Assembly (NCBI RefSeq): GCF_002796985.1
Contig: NZ_PEKX01000013.1
Span: 1 to 50,675, forward strand
DNA length: 50,675 bases
Direction: 5' to 3'
Source of the DNA: Pseudomonas sp.
Lineage (GTDB): Bacteria; Pseudomonadota; Gammaproteobacteria; Pseudomonadales; Pseudomonadaceae
Each line of letters opens with the position of its first letter. The stretch's first letter is position 1. Position numbers and translations under genes: made by a program. Below, in pieces: positions 1 to 10,144 of this stretch. The notes under the pieces were generated by a model. The model saw only the letters and a list, made by a program, of their open reading frames with translations. It searched no databases and was not told the origin of the DNA.

Positions 1-24
1 TGAAGTTGTCCAGCCCGGTTGCCT

Positions 25-3000
25 TCAACTGGCCGGCCGTACCTGGCCGAGCTCGCCGAAGGCATGCGCCAGGTCGGCGACCTGGCGCTGCTCGCGCTGA
101 TTCATTTCCTGCAATTGCTGGCCGAGACCGGCCGAACCGAACACACCTCGCAGCCCCTGGCTGATATCGGCCTGGCGCTGGCCGAAGGCCGACAACGCCT
201 GCTCGTCGCCCTCGCGGGCGGCGCTGAAAATCGCACCGAGGGTGCTGTTGCCGAAGACTCCGGCATCACCGCCACCGAAGCCGAGGAAGCCATGACCGCT
301 GCCGTCGCCGAAGGCGCTGTTGCCGTGGTTGGCGAAGATCAGCGCAAGCTGGCTCTGGCTCGGGCCCTCGCGGAACACGCTGCCCAGCCCCGACTGCGCC
401 GTGCCACGGTTGCTGCTGTCGAGCAGCGGTGCCTGGCCGAGCATCGGAGGGCCGACATCCGGCAGCACTGACTGCAGCACTGGCGTACCCCCCGTGATAC
501 CGCTGTCGAGGCCCGGCACCACCGGCACAATGCCCTGCTCGGTGCGGTACTGCGGATCGCCGTCACCCAGCGAGCCCTGCACCAGCAGGCCACGGGTCGA
601 CGGCAGGCTGCCCAATGCCAGGTTGGCGAGATTGCCCAGCGCATCGGTGAGATTTGCGCCATTGGCCAGGATGCTGTCGCCCAGCTGGATGCCATTGTTG
701 TCGGCCTGGCCGCTGCCCACGGTGTAGGCAAACACCAGGTGGCTGGTTCCCGAGCCGGACACGTAGTCGGCATACACGGTGCCGCCCTGGTCCAGGGTGA
801 TGGCGATGCGCGGGATGCCGCCACGGGTATCCACCACCACGGCCTCGCTGAAATCGACGCCGAAGTTCAGGGTCTGCCCCGGTGTGTAGCGGCCATCGGC
901 GGGCAGCGTCACGCCGCTGACCTGTGGGCTGCTGTGGTCCAGCACGTAGGTTTCGCCGACGAAGCCGTTCTGCAGGGTGTTGGCCGCGCCATCGCGCACT
1001 CCCGTACTGGCGTTCATCGAGAGAGTCAGATTGCCGTCGCCGGCCACCTGGCCGACGGTGACGCGCCAGGTCTGCTCGCCGATCTGTACGACCGAAAGCA
1101 CGGTGCCATGGGCGCTTCCGGTCGCCTGCAGGGCGAAATCGGCGATCTCCAGGCCGGAGACCTTCTCGCTGAAGTTGACGTCGAACGCCAATGCCTGGGC
1201 GTTACTGGGCGAGGCGTCCACGCGGCTGATCGAGGACACCGTCGGCGCGGTGGTGTCGACCTGCACATCGGAGGTATCGCCCACGGTGGTCAGGGCCGTG
1301 TTCAGCGGGTTGCCGGCGGCATCCGCTATCACCGCCCCATTGGCCTGCAGGGAGACGATCTGGATGCCGTCCGCATCGTTGTCGCCGGCCTGTACGGTAT
1401 AACGGAAGGCCATGCCGCCGCCGGGCGTGCTGCCGACGAAATCGGCGTAGGCGGTGCGCCCGCCGATATCCAGCGCCAGGCGCGGCGTGCCGTTGCGGGT
1501 GTCGAGCTGCAAGGCCTCGCTGGCGTCGAGGCGGAAGTCCAGCACGCTACCGGCCTTGTAACTGCCGGCTGCTGGGCCGCCGCTGAAGGCAACAGTGGGG
1601 GCGCTGGTGTCGACGGACACGCCAGCGGTGTCACCAACCTGATTCAGGGTCAGGTTCGCGCTGTTGGTCGCGGCGTCCGTCAACAGGCTGCCATTGGCCT
1701 GCAGACCGATGACCTGGATACCGTCGGCATCCGTGTCGCCGGCCTGGACCCGGTACTGGAACACCAGGGCGCTGCCGCCGGAGCCGGAAACGTAGTCGGC
1801 ATAGACGGTACGCCCACCCAGATCCAGCGCCAGGCGCGGCGTGCCGCCGTTGGTGCTCACCAGCACCGCTTCGCTGGTGTTGACCGTGAAGCTGAGCACG
1901 CTGCCGGCCTTGTAGCTGCCGACCGCTGGCACGTCGACACTGACGACGCTCGGTGCCAGCGCGTCGATGCGCACGCCGAGGGTCGAGCCGACATTGTTCA
2001 GGGCGACTTGCGCGTCGTTGCCGGCGCTGTCCCTGATGGTGCCGCCAGTCAACCCGGCGCCGACGCTGATGCCGTCACTGTCCAGTTGGCCATTCTGCAC
2101 GCTCAGGCGGAATACCAGGGCGTTGCTGCCGGAGCCGGATACATAGGTGGCGTAGACCGTCTGCCCGCCAATATCCAGAGCCAGGCCAGGGGCCCCGGTG
2201 ACGAGCACGCTGTCGTTGAAGTTGACGGTGAAGTCCAGGTCCTGCCCGGCCACATAGGTGCCGTTGGCCGGAACGCCAACGCTAGTGACCAGGGGAGCAA
2301 GGCCATCGATGACGATGGCCTTGTTGGCCCCCAGGGAGTTCGCGCTCCCGGGGGTCGGCAGGGTCAGCACGGCATTCTCGGTGGTGGCGTTCTGGATGCT
2401 CGCACCGTTGAGCGCTAGCGCGGCGCTGGAGTTGAAGTCGAGGTCAGCGCTGACGTCACCCGCCTGCACGGTGTAGGTGAAGGTCAGCGAGTTGCTGCCG
2501 GAACCGCTGACATAGGTCGCCAGGCGATCGATGGCGCCGGTTTCCAGCAGCAGCGTCGGCGTGCCGCCACTGACCGTGACACTCTGGTCGAAGGTCACGA
2601 TCACGGTGACCGTATCACCGACCTTGTAGGTACCGTCCGGAGTGCTGGAGGTGACACCCTGCACCACCGGGTTGGGGACAATGACGGAAATGGCGATGCT
2701 GTCGGTGTCACTCAGTGCCCCGCCACTGCCGGTATTGCCCAGGTCATTGGTGGTGATCTGCAGGCTGTCGTTGCCGCTGTAGCCGGCAGCGGGCCGGTAG
2801 ACCATCCCGTTGAGCGCGCTATTGATATCGCTGCGAGTGCCAGTGAAGGTCATGCTGCTGTCCGTGCTGCCGTCACCGGTAGAGAAGACCAGGCCGGTGG
2901 TGCCGAACAGGGTCAACGTGCCGTGGCTGACGGTGAGGGTCACCTCCAGCATATTGTTGCCGGCATCGACATCGCTCACCGTGATGAGGTTGCCGTTAGC

Positions 3001-6000
3001 GTTGTTGAAGATCAGCGGTTGGTCACGCAGGGTGTCCTGCCCGGCCGGCACCGCGTTGACCGGGGCATCGTTGACCGCACTCACGCTCAGCACCTTGCTG
3101 CCGGCATTGCTGTCGCTGGTGCCGTCGTTGACCGCGAAGCTGATGCTGCGGTTGGCGCTATTGGGGCTGTCGGAGGTGTTGCGGTAGATCACCGCGCGCA
3201 GCGCCTCCTGCCATTGCCCCAGGCTCGCGACGCCTCCCGAGGAGGTCAGGGTCAGTACGCCGGTTGCGCTGTTGTAGCTGCTGCTGATGTTTCCATAGAG
3301 GAGCGAGTTGGTGTTGTTGAATGCCAGGACGTCCTCCCCGCTGTGGAAGCCGTTGCCAATGCTCACTGTGGCGCTGGTCAAGGTCGTGTTGTCGACATCG
3401 CTGACGGTGAGGCCGACATCGATGCGGGTGCCGCTGCCGCCTTCGGTATAGCTGCTGGCACCACCGCTGGTGCCGAGGACCGGCGCGTCATTGACCGCGA
3501 CGACATCCACCCTCCGGGTCGCGGCGATACTGCTGGCCGCTCCATCATTGACCACGAAGCTGATAGTACGGGCAGCGGTATCGGGATTGTCCGAGCTGTT
3601 GCTGTACGTCACCGAGCGCAGCGCCGCCTGCCATTGCGCGAGAGTGGCGGTGCCGCCCGCCGAAGTCAGGGTCAACACGCCGGTAGCGGTGTTGTAGGTG
3701 CCGGTGATATTGCCCATGTTCACGCCGCCATTGGTGAAGCTCAGCAAGTCTTCGGCGGAATGGAAGTTGCCAGCGATGTGGACCACGGCATTGGCCAGCG
3801 TCACGTTATCGAGGTCGCTGATCAGGATGCCGCCATCCACCACCACCGCGGCACCGGCACCACCGTTGCCTTCGGTGAAGGTGGCCGAGCCGCCGCTGGT
3901 GGAAACGATCGGCGTCTGGTCGGTGTCCGTCACGGTCACCTGGCGGCTGACTATGGCGCTGCTGGCACTGCCATCATTGACCTGGAAGCTGATGGTGCGG
4001 CTGGCCGTGTTCGGCGTCACCGCGGAATTGGTGTACTGCACGGAACGCAGCGCCGCCTGCCACTGGGCAAGGCTCGCACCACTCACGGAAGTCAGGGTCA
4101 GTATGCCTTGGGCGGGGTCGTAGCTGCCGACGATGTCGCCCATGGTTGCGCCATCATTGACGAACTGCAGGATGTCTTGGCCACTCTGCAAGTTGCCGGT
4201 GATGCGCACGGTGGCGCTGGCCAGCGTAGCGCTGTCCGGGTCCGCCAGGAGAAGGCCGCTGTCGATCGCCACCGGGGTGCTGGCGATGTTGTCACCGGCG
4301 ACGAAGGCCGCGCTGCCCGCCGAGGAGGTCAGTATGGGCGCCGCGCTGAGCGGCCCAGCCAGGACGAAGTCATTGCCGGTGCCCCCCACATAACTGACGG
4401 TCAGTTCGGTGCCGTTGCCGGCAGCGAGGAAAGTACTGCCCTCCGCAAGGCCGGTGAAGCTGCCGTTGATAGCTTCGGCGGCGTCGTTGACGATCAGCGC
4501 ATAGGTGGTGCCCACCGCGGGAACATAGTCCTGGCTGACCGCCAGGACTGCATTGGTGCCGATGATCACCTGGCCATTGACCAGCACCTGGTCATAGCCG
4601 GTACCCGGGGCGCTGCCGTGGATCTCGGCCTGCAGGACCGCACCACTACTCATGATCAGGTTGCCGTTGATCGTCAGGGTACCGGCGCCACCATAGCCGG
4701 GGGACAGCGTGCCGCCGTTGCCGACCGCCACGGCGCCGCTGATCGTCGCCGTACCCGTGCCGCCCAGCGTTGCACCGCTCTGCACGCTGATCGAAGTGTT
4801 TCCACTGATCGAGCCATTGAGCATCAGGGTGCCGCCCTGCACGGCCGTAGTGCCGGCATAGCTGTTGCTGCCGCTGAGGATCAAGGTGCCGGAGCCGATC
4901 TTGGTCAGACTGCCGCCTCCGCTGATCGAGCCGCTGAACGTCGTGCTCTGGTTGCCGCCGCCGACAGTCAGCGTGCTGCTGCCCAACTGCACCGCGCCGG
5001 CTCCCGCCAGCGAGGCCAGGGTTTCAGCCGCCGACAGTGACAAGGTGGCGCCAGCGCTCACGGTCACGTTGGAGACATCGGCAATGGCATTGCCTCCGCT
5101 GACGGTCAACACGCCTGCGGCCACCATGGTGGCACCGGTATAGGTGTTGCTGCCCGAGAGTATGACGGTGCCGCTGCCGGTCTTGCTCAGGGCTCCGCCA
5201 CCGGAGACCACTCCGCTCAGGGTCGCCGTGCCACCACTGATGGCCAGGGAGCCACCGGCGCTGCCCAGTACCACGGCATTGTCGACGGTGAAGCTGGCGC
5301 CGTTGTTGCTCAGGGTGCCGCCATCCAGCGTCAGGACGCCCGAGGACAGGTTGTCGTCGCTGCCGATCTGCAGGGTTCCGCCCTTCACGCTGATCGCGCC
5401 GAGCATGCCCGCCTCGTTGGCAGTGCTGCCCAGGGCCAGCGTACCGCCACCGCTCTTGCTCAAGGCGCCGGTGCCAGCCAGGGCGCTGGCCAGGGTGGTG
5501 GAGCCGCTGAAGTTGGTCACGGTCAGGGTGGTTCCGCCACCGAGATTGATGGTGCTACCGGTGATGGTCAGGCCATTGGCTGCATCGGTGAGCAGGGTCA
5601 GGCTCTCACCGATGCTCAGGTTGCCGGCCAGGGTGATGGTCTGCCCAGCCAGGGCACTGGTGAAGACGATGGTCTGGCTGCCGGTGCTGTCAGCCGCGGC
5701 GATGGCCACCGCCTCGCTGAAGCTGACGCCGTTGCTTGCATCGATGGTGGCCGTGTCGACCGCGTTGGTGACGTAAATGAAGTCGCTGTTGACGGTGGTG
5801 TTCGCGGTGACGGTGGAAGTGCCGTCACTCAGGCTGAAGCGAACCGTGGCGTCGCCGGCCGGCGTGTCGTTGCGGTAGGTGATATGCCGCGCGACATCGT
5901 TCACCAGCGCCGTGGTGGCCGCGGTGCCGCTGCTGGTGAAGCTGATGGTCAGGACGCCACCGCTATTGCTGAAGGTGGCGAAGGTCTGCCCGCTCACCTG

Positions 6001-8334
6001 TAGATTGTTGCCGCTGACCGTGAACAAGGCGCCCACGGTATTGAAGCCGAAGATATCCGCAGCGACAGCCGTGCCTGGGCGCTGCAGCGTGAGACTGGCG
6101 CCGTTCCAATCACCATTGCCGCCGTTGCGCGCACTGAGCTCGACGTCGCTCAACGACGCGTCACTGCCCGTGTCGAGGGTGACGTTGTTGCCAATACCGC
6201 CCCAGGCGCTGCTGTCGCCATTGAGGTTGCCCAGACTCGGCGCCGAGTCGATCACGATGGCCTTGTTGGCACCCAGCGACCCCGCGGCCCCCGGAGCGGC
6301 CAGGGTCAGCGTGGCGTCATTGCCGGCGCTGTCGCGAATGCTGCCGCCGTTCATGGCCAGCGCGGCGCTGCCGAGGTAGTCAAGGTCGGCGCTGGTGTCG
6401 CCGGCTTGCACGGTGTAGGTGAAGGTCAGGACGTTGCTGCCCGAACCGGAGGAGTAGTTGACCACCCGATCGGTAGTGCCGGTTTCCAGGCTGAGCTGCG
6501 GGGTACCGGTGACCAGGACATTCTCGTTGAACGTCACCTGAATGGAGATGGTATCGCCCGCCCTGTAGACCCCGTTGGCGGTACTCGAACTCACCGAGCT
6601 CACCGAAGGCGCCAGGGTGTCGATGACGAAGTTGCCCGAGTCGCGGCTCCCGGAGCCGGCCAGGCCGCCCTGGATCGCAGTGACCCCGCCCAGGTTGACG
6701 CTGATCACATTGCTCGCATCGGTGGTGCTGGCGTTCGGAGTGAAGGTACCGGTCCAGCTGAGGCCGCCATCAGAGGAGCCCAGCCCGCTGATGAAGCCGT
6801 TGGGCACCGTCAGGTCGCCGATGGTGAAGCCGGTGACCGCCGTGTTGAAGATGAAGGTGACCGTGGAAGTCTCACCAATTTTCAGGTTGTTGTCGGTGAA
6901 GGCGATGGAAACCAGATCGGGTACGACATTCAGGCTGACGGTGCTGCCGACCGCCGTCGCGAGGGTGCCGGTGTTGTCTCCGGCCCAGTTCGCCGAATTG
7001 GTCACCCGCGCCAGCCAGGTCGCGCGGTCGGCGCCGGTGATCGGGCCTGTGTACTGGATGTTGTCCAGTTCCGCTGCGCCGCCACCGGGAATGCCGACGG
7101 CATTGACGCCACTGGCGAGTGCGTTCTGGCTGTTGGTGCCGTCCGGCAGCATCGAGTCACGCAGGGTGGCGACGACGGAGGTATTCCAGCCGTTGGCGTC
7201 GACCACGCCGCCAGAGTTGTTGAAGCCGAAAATGAAATACGGATTGGTGTCCGTGTCCTGATAGATGAACAGGCTATCGCCGGCCAGGTTCATCGGATCG
7301 GTGACGGTATAAGCCGTGCCGGTGATCTGCCCGCTGAGGTCCGCGCCCGTGGTGACGTTGGTCAGCGTGTTGGGCTGATCGGAGCCGCCGAAGAACAGCG
7401 CAAGGCGCGTACCGGCAGCAATGGTGCCGGTGGTGGTCCAGGTGATGGTGCCGTCACCCGTGGAGGTGCTGGTGAAGGCATCGGAGGCCTGGTCCCAGCC
7501 CTTGTCGGTGAACTTGATCACCGTGCCAGCAGGAATGTCGACCAGGGTGGCCAGGGTCACGGTGTCGGTCAGCGCGTTCCAGCCCAACACCACCATGTCA
7601 CCGGCATTGAGGGTATTGAGCACGTGGTCATAGCTCACGCCCGCCAGTACCGACTGGCTCTCGATGGCGCCGGTAGCGGTTTCCAGCACCCAGTCGCCGC
7701 CTTTGCCGGCATCGCCGCTCCAGTCGCTGGAGGCCGCCACATCGGCATCGGTGTAGCCGGCCAGCTTGCTCAGCAGCGCCGAGCCATCGGCGCCCTTGGC
7801 GACATCGCAGCCGTAGATCAACAGGTCGCCGTCGGCCCCGAGGCTAGCGCCAATCTGCTCCAGTTGCGCCTTCATGGCGTCGACGTTATCCAGCGTCAGG
7901 CGCGTGGAGCCGACCTGCACGCTGGCTTCGCCGCCGTGGGAAATCAGGTGGATCGCATCGAGGTCGGTGCGCCCCTTGAGGTAGTCGGCCATCTGCTGCA
8001 GGCCGTTCTTCGACGGGTCCAGCACCACCACTTCGCTGCCCTTGGGCAACTGGCTGGTGAGCTGCTTGTAGTCCTGGACGTTGCCGTCGACGAACACCAC
8101 CTCACGGCGGGTATCGGTTGCCGCGGTCGCTGCCGGTGCTGCCGCCGCCGAGGAAGTGTCCTTCGCCACGCCATCGTGCTGCCCGGCGGCCTCGACAGCC
8201 TGGGCCGCCTGGTCGGCCACCACCGCTACCGAGGCGTCGAACATCATTCGCGGCTCCAGCGCCTGGATGAGCGAGGCCCTGTGCGCATGGCTGGATGATT
8301 TGCCGCCAGTCGTGTTGCGTTTCCAGAATGCCAT
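25..8334 (-). CDS. Giant LEPR-motif / DUF4347 repeat adhesin (2,769 aa)
   Basis: This is a very large secreted or surface protein, probably an adhesin. A short basic N-terminus carries LEPRMMFDA at residues 26-34, a LEPR-XLL-type motif found at the start of giant bacterial surface proteins. A DUF4347 domain follows at about 76-238, with SHGG (H133) and YGCD (C176). Then come a lamin-tail-like region (about 240-465), two Ig-like domains, autotransporter-associated beta-strand repeats (about 950-1230), three cadherin-like repeats about 140 aa apart (about 1330-1760), six Ig-like repeats (about 1880-2590) and a Gly/Gln-rich tail. I see no Sec signal peptide, no RTX nonapeptides and no beta-barrel, so the export route is not a standard one. 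The start at 8334 has GAGG upstream. It is the last gene of the minus-strand run visible here. The adhesin role is inferred from the repeats; the domain calls are from pattern recognition. Confidence 0.88.
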   Translation of the reverse strand: MAFWKRNTTGGKSSSHAHRASLIQALEPRMMFDASVAVVADQAAQAVEAAGQHDGVAKDTSSAAAAPAATAATDTRREVVFVDGNVQDYKQLTSQLPKGSEVVVLDPSKNGLQQMADYLKGRTDLDAIHLISHGGEASVQVGSTRLTLDNVDAMKAQLEQIGASLGADGDLLIYGCDVAKGADGSALLSKLAGYTDADVAASSDWSGDAGKGGDWVLETATGAIESQSVLAGVSYDHVLNTLNAGDMVVLGWNALTDTVTLATLVDIPAGTVIKFTDKGWDQASDAFTSTSTGDGTITWTTTGTIAAGTRLALFFGGSDQPNTLTNVTTGADLSGQITGTAYTVTDPMNLAGDSLFIYQDTDTNPYFIFGFNNSGGVVDANGWNTSVVATLRDSMLPDGTNSQNALASGVNAVGIPGGGAAELDNIQYTGPITGADRATWLARVTNSANWAGDNTGTLATAVGSTVSLNVVPDLVSIAFTDNNLKIGETSTVTFIFNTAVTGFTIGDLTVPNGFISGLGSSDGGLSWTGTFTPNASTTDASNVISVNLGGVTAIQGGLAGSGSRDSGNFVIDTLAPSVSSVSSSTANGVYRAGDTISIQVTFNENVLVTGTPQLSLETGTTDRVVNYSSGSGSNVLTFTYTVQAGDTSADLDYLGSAALAMNGGSIRDSAGNDATLTLAAPGAAGSLGANKAIVIDSAPSLGNLNGDSSAWGGIGNNVTLDTGSDASLSDVELSARNGGNGDWNGASLTLQRPGTAVAADIFGFNTVGALFTVSGNNLQVSGQTFATFSNSGGVLTISFTSSGTAATTALVNDVARHITYRNDTPAGDATVRFSLSDGTSTVTANTTVNSDFIYVTNAVDTATIDASNGVSFSEAVAIAAADSTGSQTIVFTSALAGQTITLAGNLSIGESLTLLTDAANGLTITGSTINLGGGTTLTVTNFSGSTTLASALAGTGALSKSGGGTLALGSTANEAGMLGAISVKGGTLQIGSDDNLSSGVLTLDGGTLSNNGASFTVDNAVVLGSAGGSLAISGGTATLSGVVSGGGALSKTGSGTVILSGSNTYTGATMVAAGVLTVSGGNAIADVSNVTVSAGATLSLSAAETLASLAGAGAVQLGSSTLTVGGGNQSTTFSGSISGGGSLTKIGSGTLILSGSNSYAGTTAVQGGTLMLNGSISGNTSISVQSGATLGGTGTATISGAVAVGNGGTLSPGYGGAGTLTINGNLIMSSGAVLQAEIHGSAPGTGYDQVLVNGQVIIGTNAVLAVSQDYVPAVGTTYALIVNDAAEAINGSFTGLAEGSTFLAAGNGTELTVSYVGGTGNDFVLAGPLSAAPILTSSAGSAAFVAGDNIASTPVAIDSGLLLADPDSATLASATVRITGNLQSGQDILQFVNDGATMGDIVGSYDPAQGILTLTSVSGASLAQWQAALRSVQYTNSAVTPNTASRTISFQVNDGSASSAIVSRQVTVTDTDQTPIVSTSGGSATFTEGNGGAGAAVVVDGGILISDLDNVTLANAVVHIAGNFHSAEDLLSFTNGGVNMGNITGTYNTATGVLTLTSAGGTATLAQWQAALRSVTYSNSSDNPDTAARTISFVVNDGAASSIAATRRVDVVAVNDAPVLGTSGGASSYTEGGSGTRIDVGLTVSDVDNTTLTSATVSIGNGFHSGEDVLAFNNTNSLLYGNISSSYNSATGVLTLTSSGGVASLGQWQEALRAVIYRNTSDSPNSANRSISFAVNDGTSDSNAGSKVLSVSAVNDAPVNAVPAGQDTLRDQPLIFNNANGNLITVSDVDAGNNMLEVTLTVSHGTLTLFGTTGLVFSTGDGSTDSSMTFTGTRSDINSALNGMVYRPAAGYSGNDSLQITTNDLGNTGSGGALSDTDSIAISVIVPNPVVQGVTSSTPDGTYKVGDTVTVIVTFDQSVTVSGGTPTLLLETGAIDRLATYVSGSGSNSLTFTYTVQAGDVSADLDFNSSAALALNGASIQNATTENAVLTLPTPGSANSLGANKAIVIDGLAPLVTSVGVPANGTYVAGQDLDFTVNFNDSVLVTGAPGLALDIGGQTVYATYVSGSGSNALVFRLSVQNGQLDSDGISVGAGLTGGTIRDSAGNDAQVALNNVGSTLGVRIDALAPSVVSVDVPAVGSYKAGSVLSFTVNTSEAVLVSTNGGTPRLALDLGGRTVYADYVSGSGGSALVFQYRVQAGDTDADGIQVIGLQANGSLLTDAATNSANLTLNQVGDTAGVSVDTSAPTVAFSGGPAAGSYKAGSVLDFRLDASEALQLDTRNGTPRLALDIGGRTAYADFVGSTPGGGMAFRYTVQAGDNDADGIQIVSLQANGAVIADAAGNPLNTALTTVGDTSDVQVDTTAPTVSSISRVDASPSNAQALAFDVNFSEKVSGLEIADFALQATGSAHGTVLSVVQIGEQTWRVTVGQVAGDGNLTLSMNASTGVRDGAANTLQNGFVGETYVLDHSSPQVSGVTLPADGRYTPGQTLNFGVDFSEAVVVDTRGGIPRIAITLDQGGTVYADYVSGSGTSHLVFAYTVGSGQADNNGIQLGDSILANGANLTDALGNLANLALGSLPSTRGLLVQGSLGDGDPQYRTEQGIVPVVPGLDSGITGGTPVLQSVLPDVGPPMLGQAPLLDSSNRGTAQSGLGSVFREGPSQSQLALIFANHGNSAFGDGSGHGFLGFGGGDAGVFGNSTLGAIFSAAREGDEQALSAFGQRQADISQGLRGVFGSAGLGQQLQEMNQREQRQVADLAHAFGELGQVRPAS

Positions 8335-8480
8335 GTTGACCTCGATCCGATTGCTGCTGGGACGGCGGAACGCGTCGGGGGATGCGCTGCTGGCCAGTCG
8401 ATGTGTGAGTGCGTGAATTACGTTTCGAAACAGACGCCACTAACGGCGCCTGCTCGAAAGACCGGAACGGCTGTCGTTCC

Positions 8481-9062
8481 TCAGTTTCGGGACGGGAAAA
8501 CCCCTTCCAGCGCAATGATGAAATTGACGCCCAGATAGGGGCTGTGAATATCGAAGGGGACGTTGCTGCCCACGACATTGGTGGACCCGCTGACGCTGGC
8601 ATTGAACGGCGCCAGGGTGGTGGTGCCCGGCCCTGCGCCATACACCTTCACTTCGGCGCCAGCGGCGTTGTCGACAGTGGTCGCCAGGACGCTGGTGTTG
8701 GACGGCGACATGCTGGTGCCTTCGGTGGTGATCACCGGCACCGCAACCGAAGCCGTGCCCGTAACGGTAAGGTTATGCGCCGGCAGGTTGGCGATCGTGA
8801 GAGACGTGTTGGGGCTACCGGCGATCTCACCCAGATCGACATTGGCCAACCCAGGTCCCTGGCCGATGCCGACCGGGCTGCGACCACGCAGATCAGGCAA
8901 GCCGAAAGTGCTCTGGCCGTTGCCGCCATAGGTCGTGCCGAGCAGGGAAAACAGCGCAGCGTTTTGCGCAATCCCCATGATCTGCCCCCAGCAGAAGGCA
9001 TATCCCCTCGGGGCGAAGTTGCCGCCGAACATCTTGATCTCGCCCAGGAACGGTTCGCTCAT
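8481..9062 (-). CDS. Phage tail collar domain protein (microcystin-dependent protein family)
   Basis: The 193-residue protein opens with the family signature: GEIKMFGGNFAPRGYAFC, then GQ..., LFSLLGTTYGGNGQ and FGLPDLRGRSPVG (about residues 7-70). This is the phage tail collar fold of MdpA/MdpB-like proteins. The C-terminal half is a Ser/Thr/Val-rich beta region ending HSPYLGVNFIIALEG, also typical. Family members resemble phage short-tail-fibre tips; bacterial versions are widespread but their job is poorly known. The start has AGGGAG about eight bases upstream. It lies between the DUF6916 gene and the giant adhesin on the same strand, which suggests a surface or assembly role linked to the adhesin (inference). 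Confidence 0.9.
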   Translation of the reverse strand: MSEPFLGEIKMFGGNFAPRGYAFCWGQIMGIAQNAALFSLLGTTYGGNGQSTFGLPDLRGRSPVGIGQGPGLANVDLGEIAGSPNTSLTIANLPAHNLTVTGTASVAVPVITTEGTSMSPSNTSVLATTVDNAAGAEVKVYGAGPGTTTLAPFNASVSGSTNVVGSNVPFDIHSPYLGVNFIIALEGVFPSRN

Positions 9063-9132
9063 TGACTGTCTCTCCCTTGCCTTTCGCTGATTGTGGCGCC
9101 CGTATCAGCGGCCGCCGTGGGTCCAACGCCCG

Positions 9133-9456
9133 CTAGGCGGGTTTTTCCATATGGAAGACAGCCTGCAATACCGGGCGGCCATCGGCTTCCGGCCGGCCGG
9201 GGGTCATCAGCAGCAGCCAGCCTTCTTCATCCAACGGCGCAAGCCGGTACGAGCCCTGCGGCAACGCGCTACCCAGAGGTAGCCCGAAGAATGCCGAGAA
9301 GCACTCATGCCTGGCGGACATCGGCACGCCCGGCAGCACCTCCAGCAGCTCGACATCCAGCGTCTGTTCGGCGTCGATCCACAGCGTGAAATGGGAGCCT
9401 TGCGCCTGGGTCAGTTGGTCCTGGCTGGGCATCGCAATCATGGCGTCTGTTCTCAT
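9133..9456 (-). CDS. DUF6916 family protein
   Basis: This small 107-residue protein has no signal peptide or membrane segment. Its pattern (SQDQLTQAQGSHFTLW at the N-terminus, ECFSAFFGLP in the middle, QGSYRLAP and a final hydrophobic strand) matches the DUF6916 proteins often found next to microcystin-dependent tail-collar genes. The ATG at 9456 overlaps the TGA of the upstream GNAT gene as ATGA, so the two are very likely translationally coupled; longer upstream starts would run into the GNAT gene. The function is unknown. A chaperone-like or structural partner of the tail-collar protein is a guess from context. Confidence 0.75.
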   Translation of the reverse strand: MRTDAMIAMPSQDQLTQAQGSHFTLWIDAEQTLDVELLEVLPGVPMSARHECFSAFFGLPLGSALPQGSYRLAPLDEEGWLLLMTPGRPEADGRPVLQAVFHMEKPA

Positions 9457-9992
9457 AGCGGCGCGCCCTGGGCAATAGGCGCGGCGAGGGTTGGCTGGGG
9501 AGCGCGCGGCGGACGGCGCAACTTGCGGTAGATGCCGTTCTCGCCGACGCACTCGAAGCCGTGGCGCTGGTAAAGGCGCTGCGCCGGGTTGTAGTCCTCG
9601 ACATGCAGACCAACGCTGAGCCCTTGCGCATCGGCGCGCGCCAGTAGTTCACCGAGCAGCCCGCCGCCTATGCCGCGGCCACAGCAATCGGGCAACAGGG
9701 CAAGGTCGATGATCTGCAGGTGCTCCGGGCTCCAGCACAGGTAGGCGCGGCCGATAGGCTGGCCGTCCGCTTCGATCACGCAGAACTCCGCGTCGGGGAA
9801 ATGCGCCTGGTAGTAGCGGTGCTGGGTGTCGAATTGTTGGGAGAGGAAGGCGTCGATAGCCGCTGGGGGCCAATCGAGCTGCGCCACCTCGTGGTTACGA
9901 GTGGTCGCGTATAGCGTACGCAGGAAGGTCTGGTCGGCATCCACGATGGGGCGAAGCTGCAGCAACTCGAGAGTTGGCATGAGGTCGAGCAT
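9453..9992 (-). CDS. GNAT family N-acetyltransferase
   Basis: This 179-residue protein shows the GNAT core: AEFCVIEADGQPIGRAYL (beta strands 2-3), then IIDLALLPDCCGRGIGGGLL with the acetyl-CoA-binding Q/RxxGxG/A loop, and NPAQRLYQRHGFECVGE near the end. It should transfer an acetyl group from acetyl-CoA to an amine; the substrate cannot be told. It overlaps the DUF6916 start by four bases and sits between the sulfotransferase and the tail-collar gene. Starts at 9992 and 9980 are both possible and neither has a well-placed ribosome site. The 152-base gap upstream leaves room for an internal promoter. Confidence 0.85.
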   Translation of the reverse strand: MLDLMPTLELLQLRPIVDADQTFLRTLYATTRNHEVAQLDWPPAAIDAFLSQQFDTQHRYYQAHFPDAEFCVIEADGQPIGRAYLCWSPEHLQIIDLALLPDCCGRGIGGGLLGELLARADAQGLSVGLHVEDYNPAQRLYQRHGFECVGENGIYRKLRRPPRAPQPTLAAPIAQGAPL

Positions 9993-10144
9993 CCTTGCGA
10001 CCGCCCCTTGGCGGGGGCCACATCTGTTGTAATTGTTTTACGAGTGGTGAACGGCGGAAGCCTATCCGAAGCAGAAGGCGGATCGCCAGCATTTCCTGAT
10101 AGATGTGTGATCCTTTTCCCTACTGGAAGTAGGACATAAGCACA

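Noticed and set aside
739..8298. Long plus-strand open frames opposite the giant adhesin (739-2418, 2923-5040, 6406-8298)
   Set aside because: They mirror the third-position GC bias and repeats of the minus-strand gene, have no recognisable domains, and translate to Gly/Ala/Val/Arg-rich low-complexity sequence.
25..8334. Classic RTX adhesin secreted by a type I system
   Set aside because: No GGxGxDxxx repeats were seen, the C-terminus lacks a typical T1SS tail, and no ABC transporter gene is visible. A partner beyond position 1 cannot be excluded.
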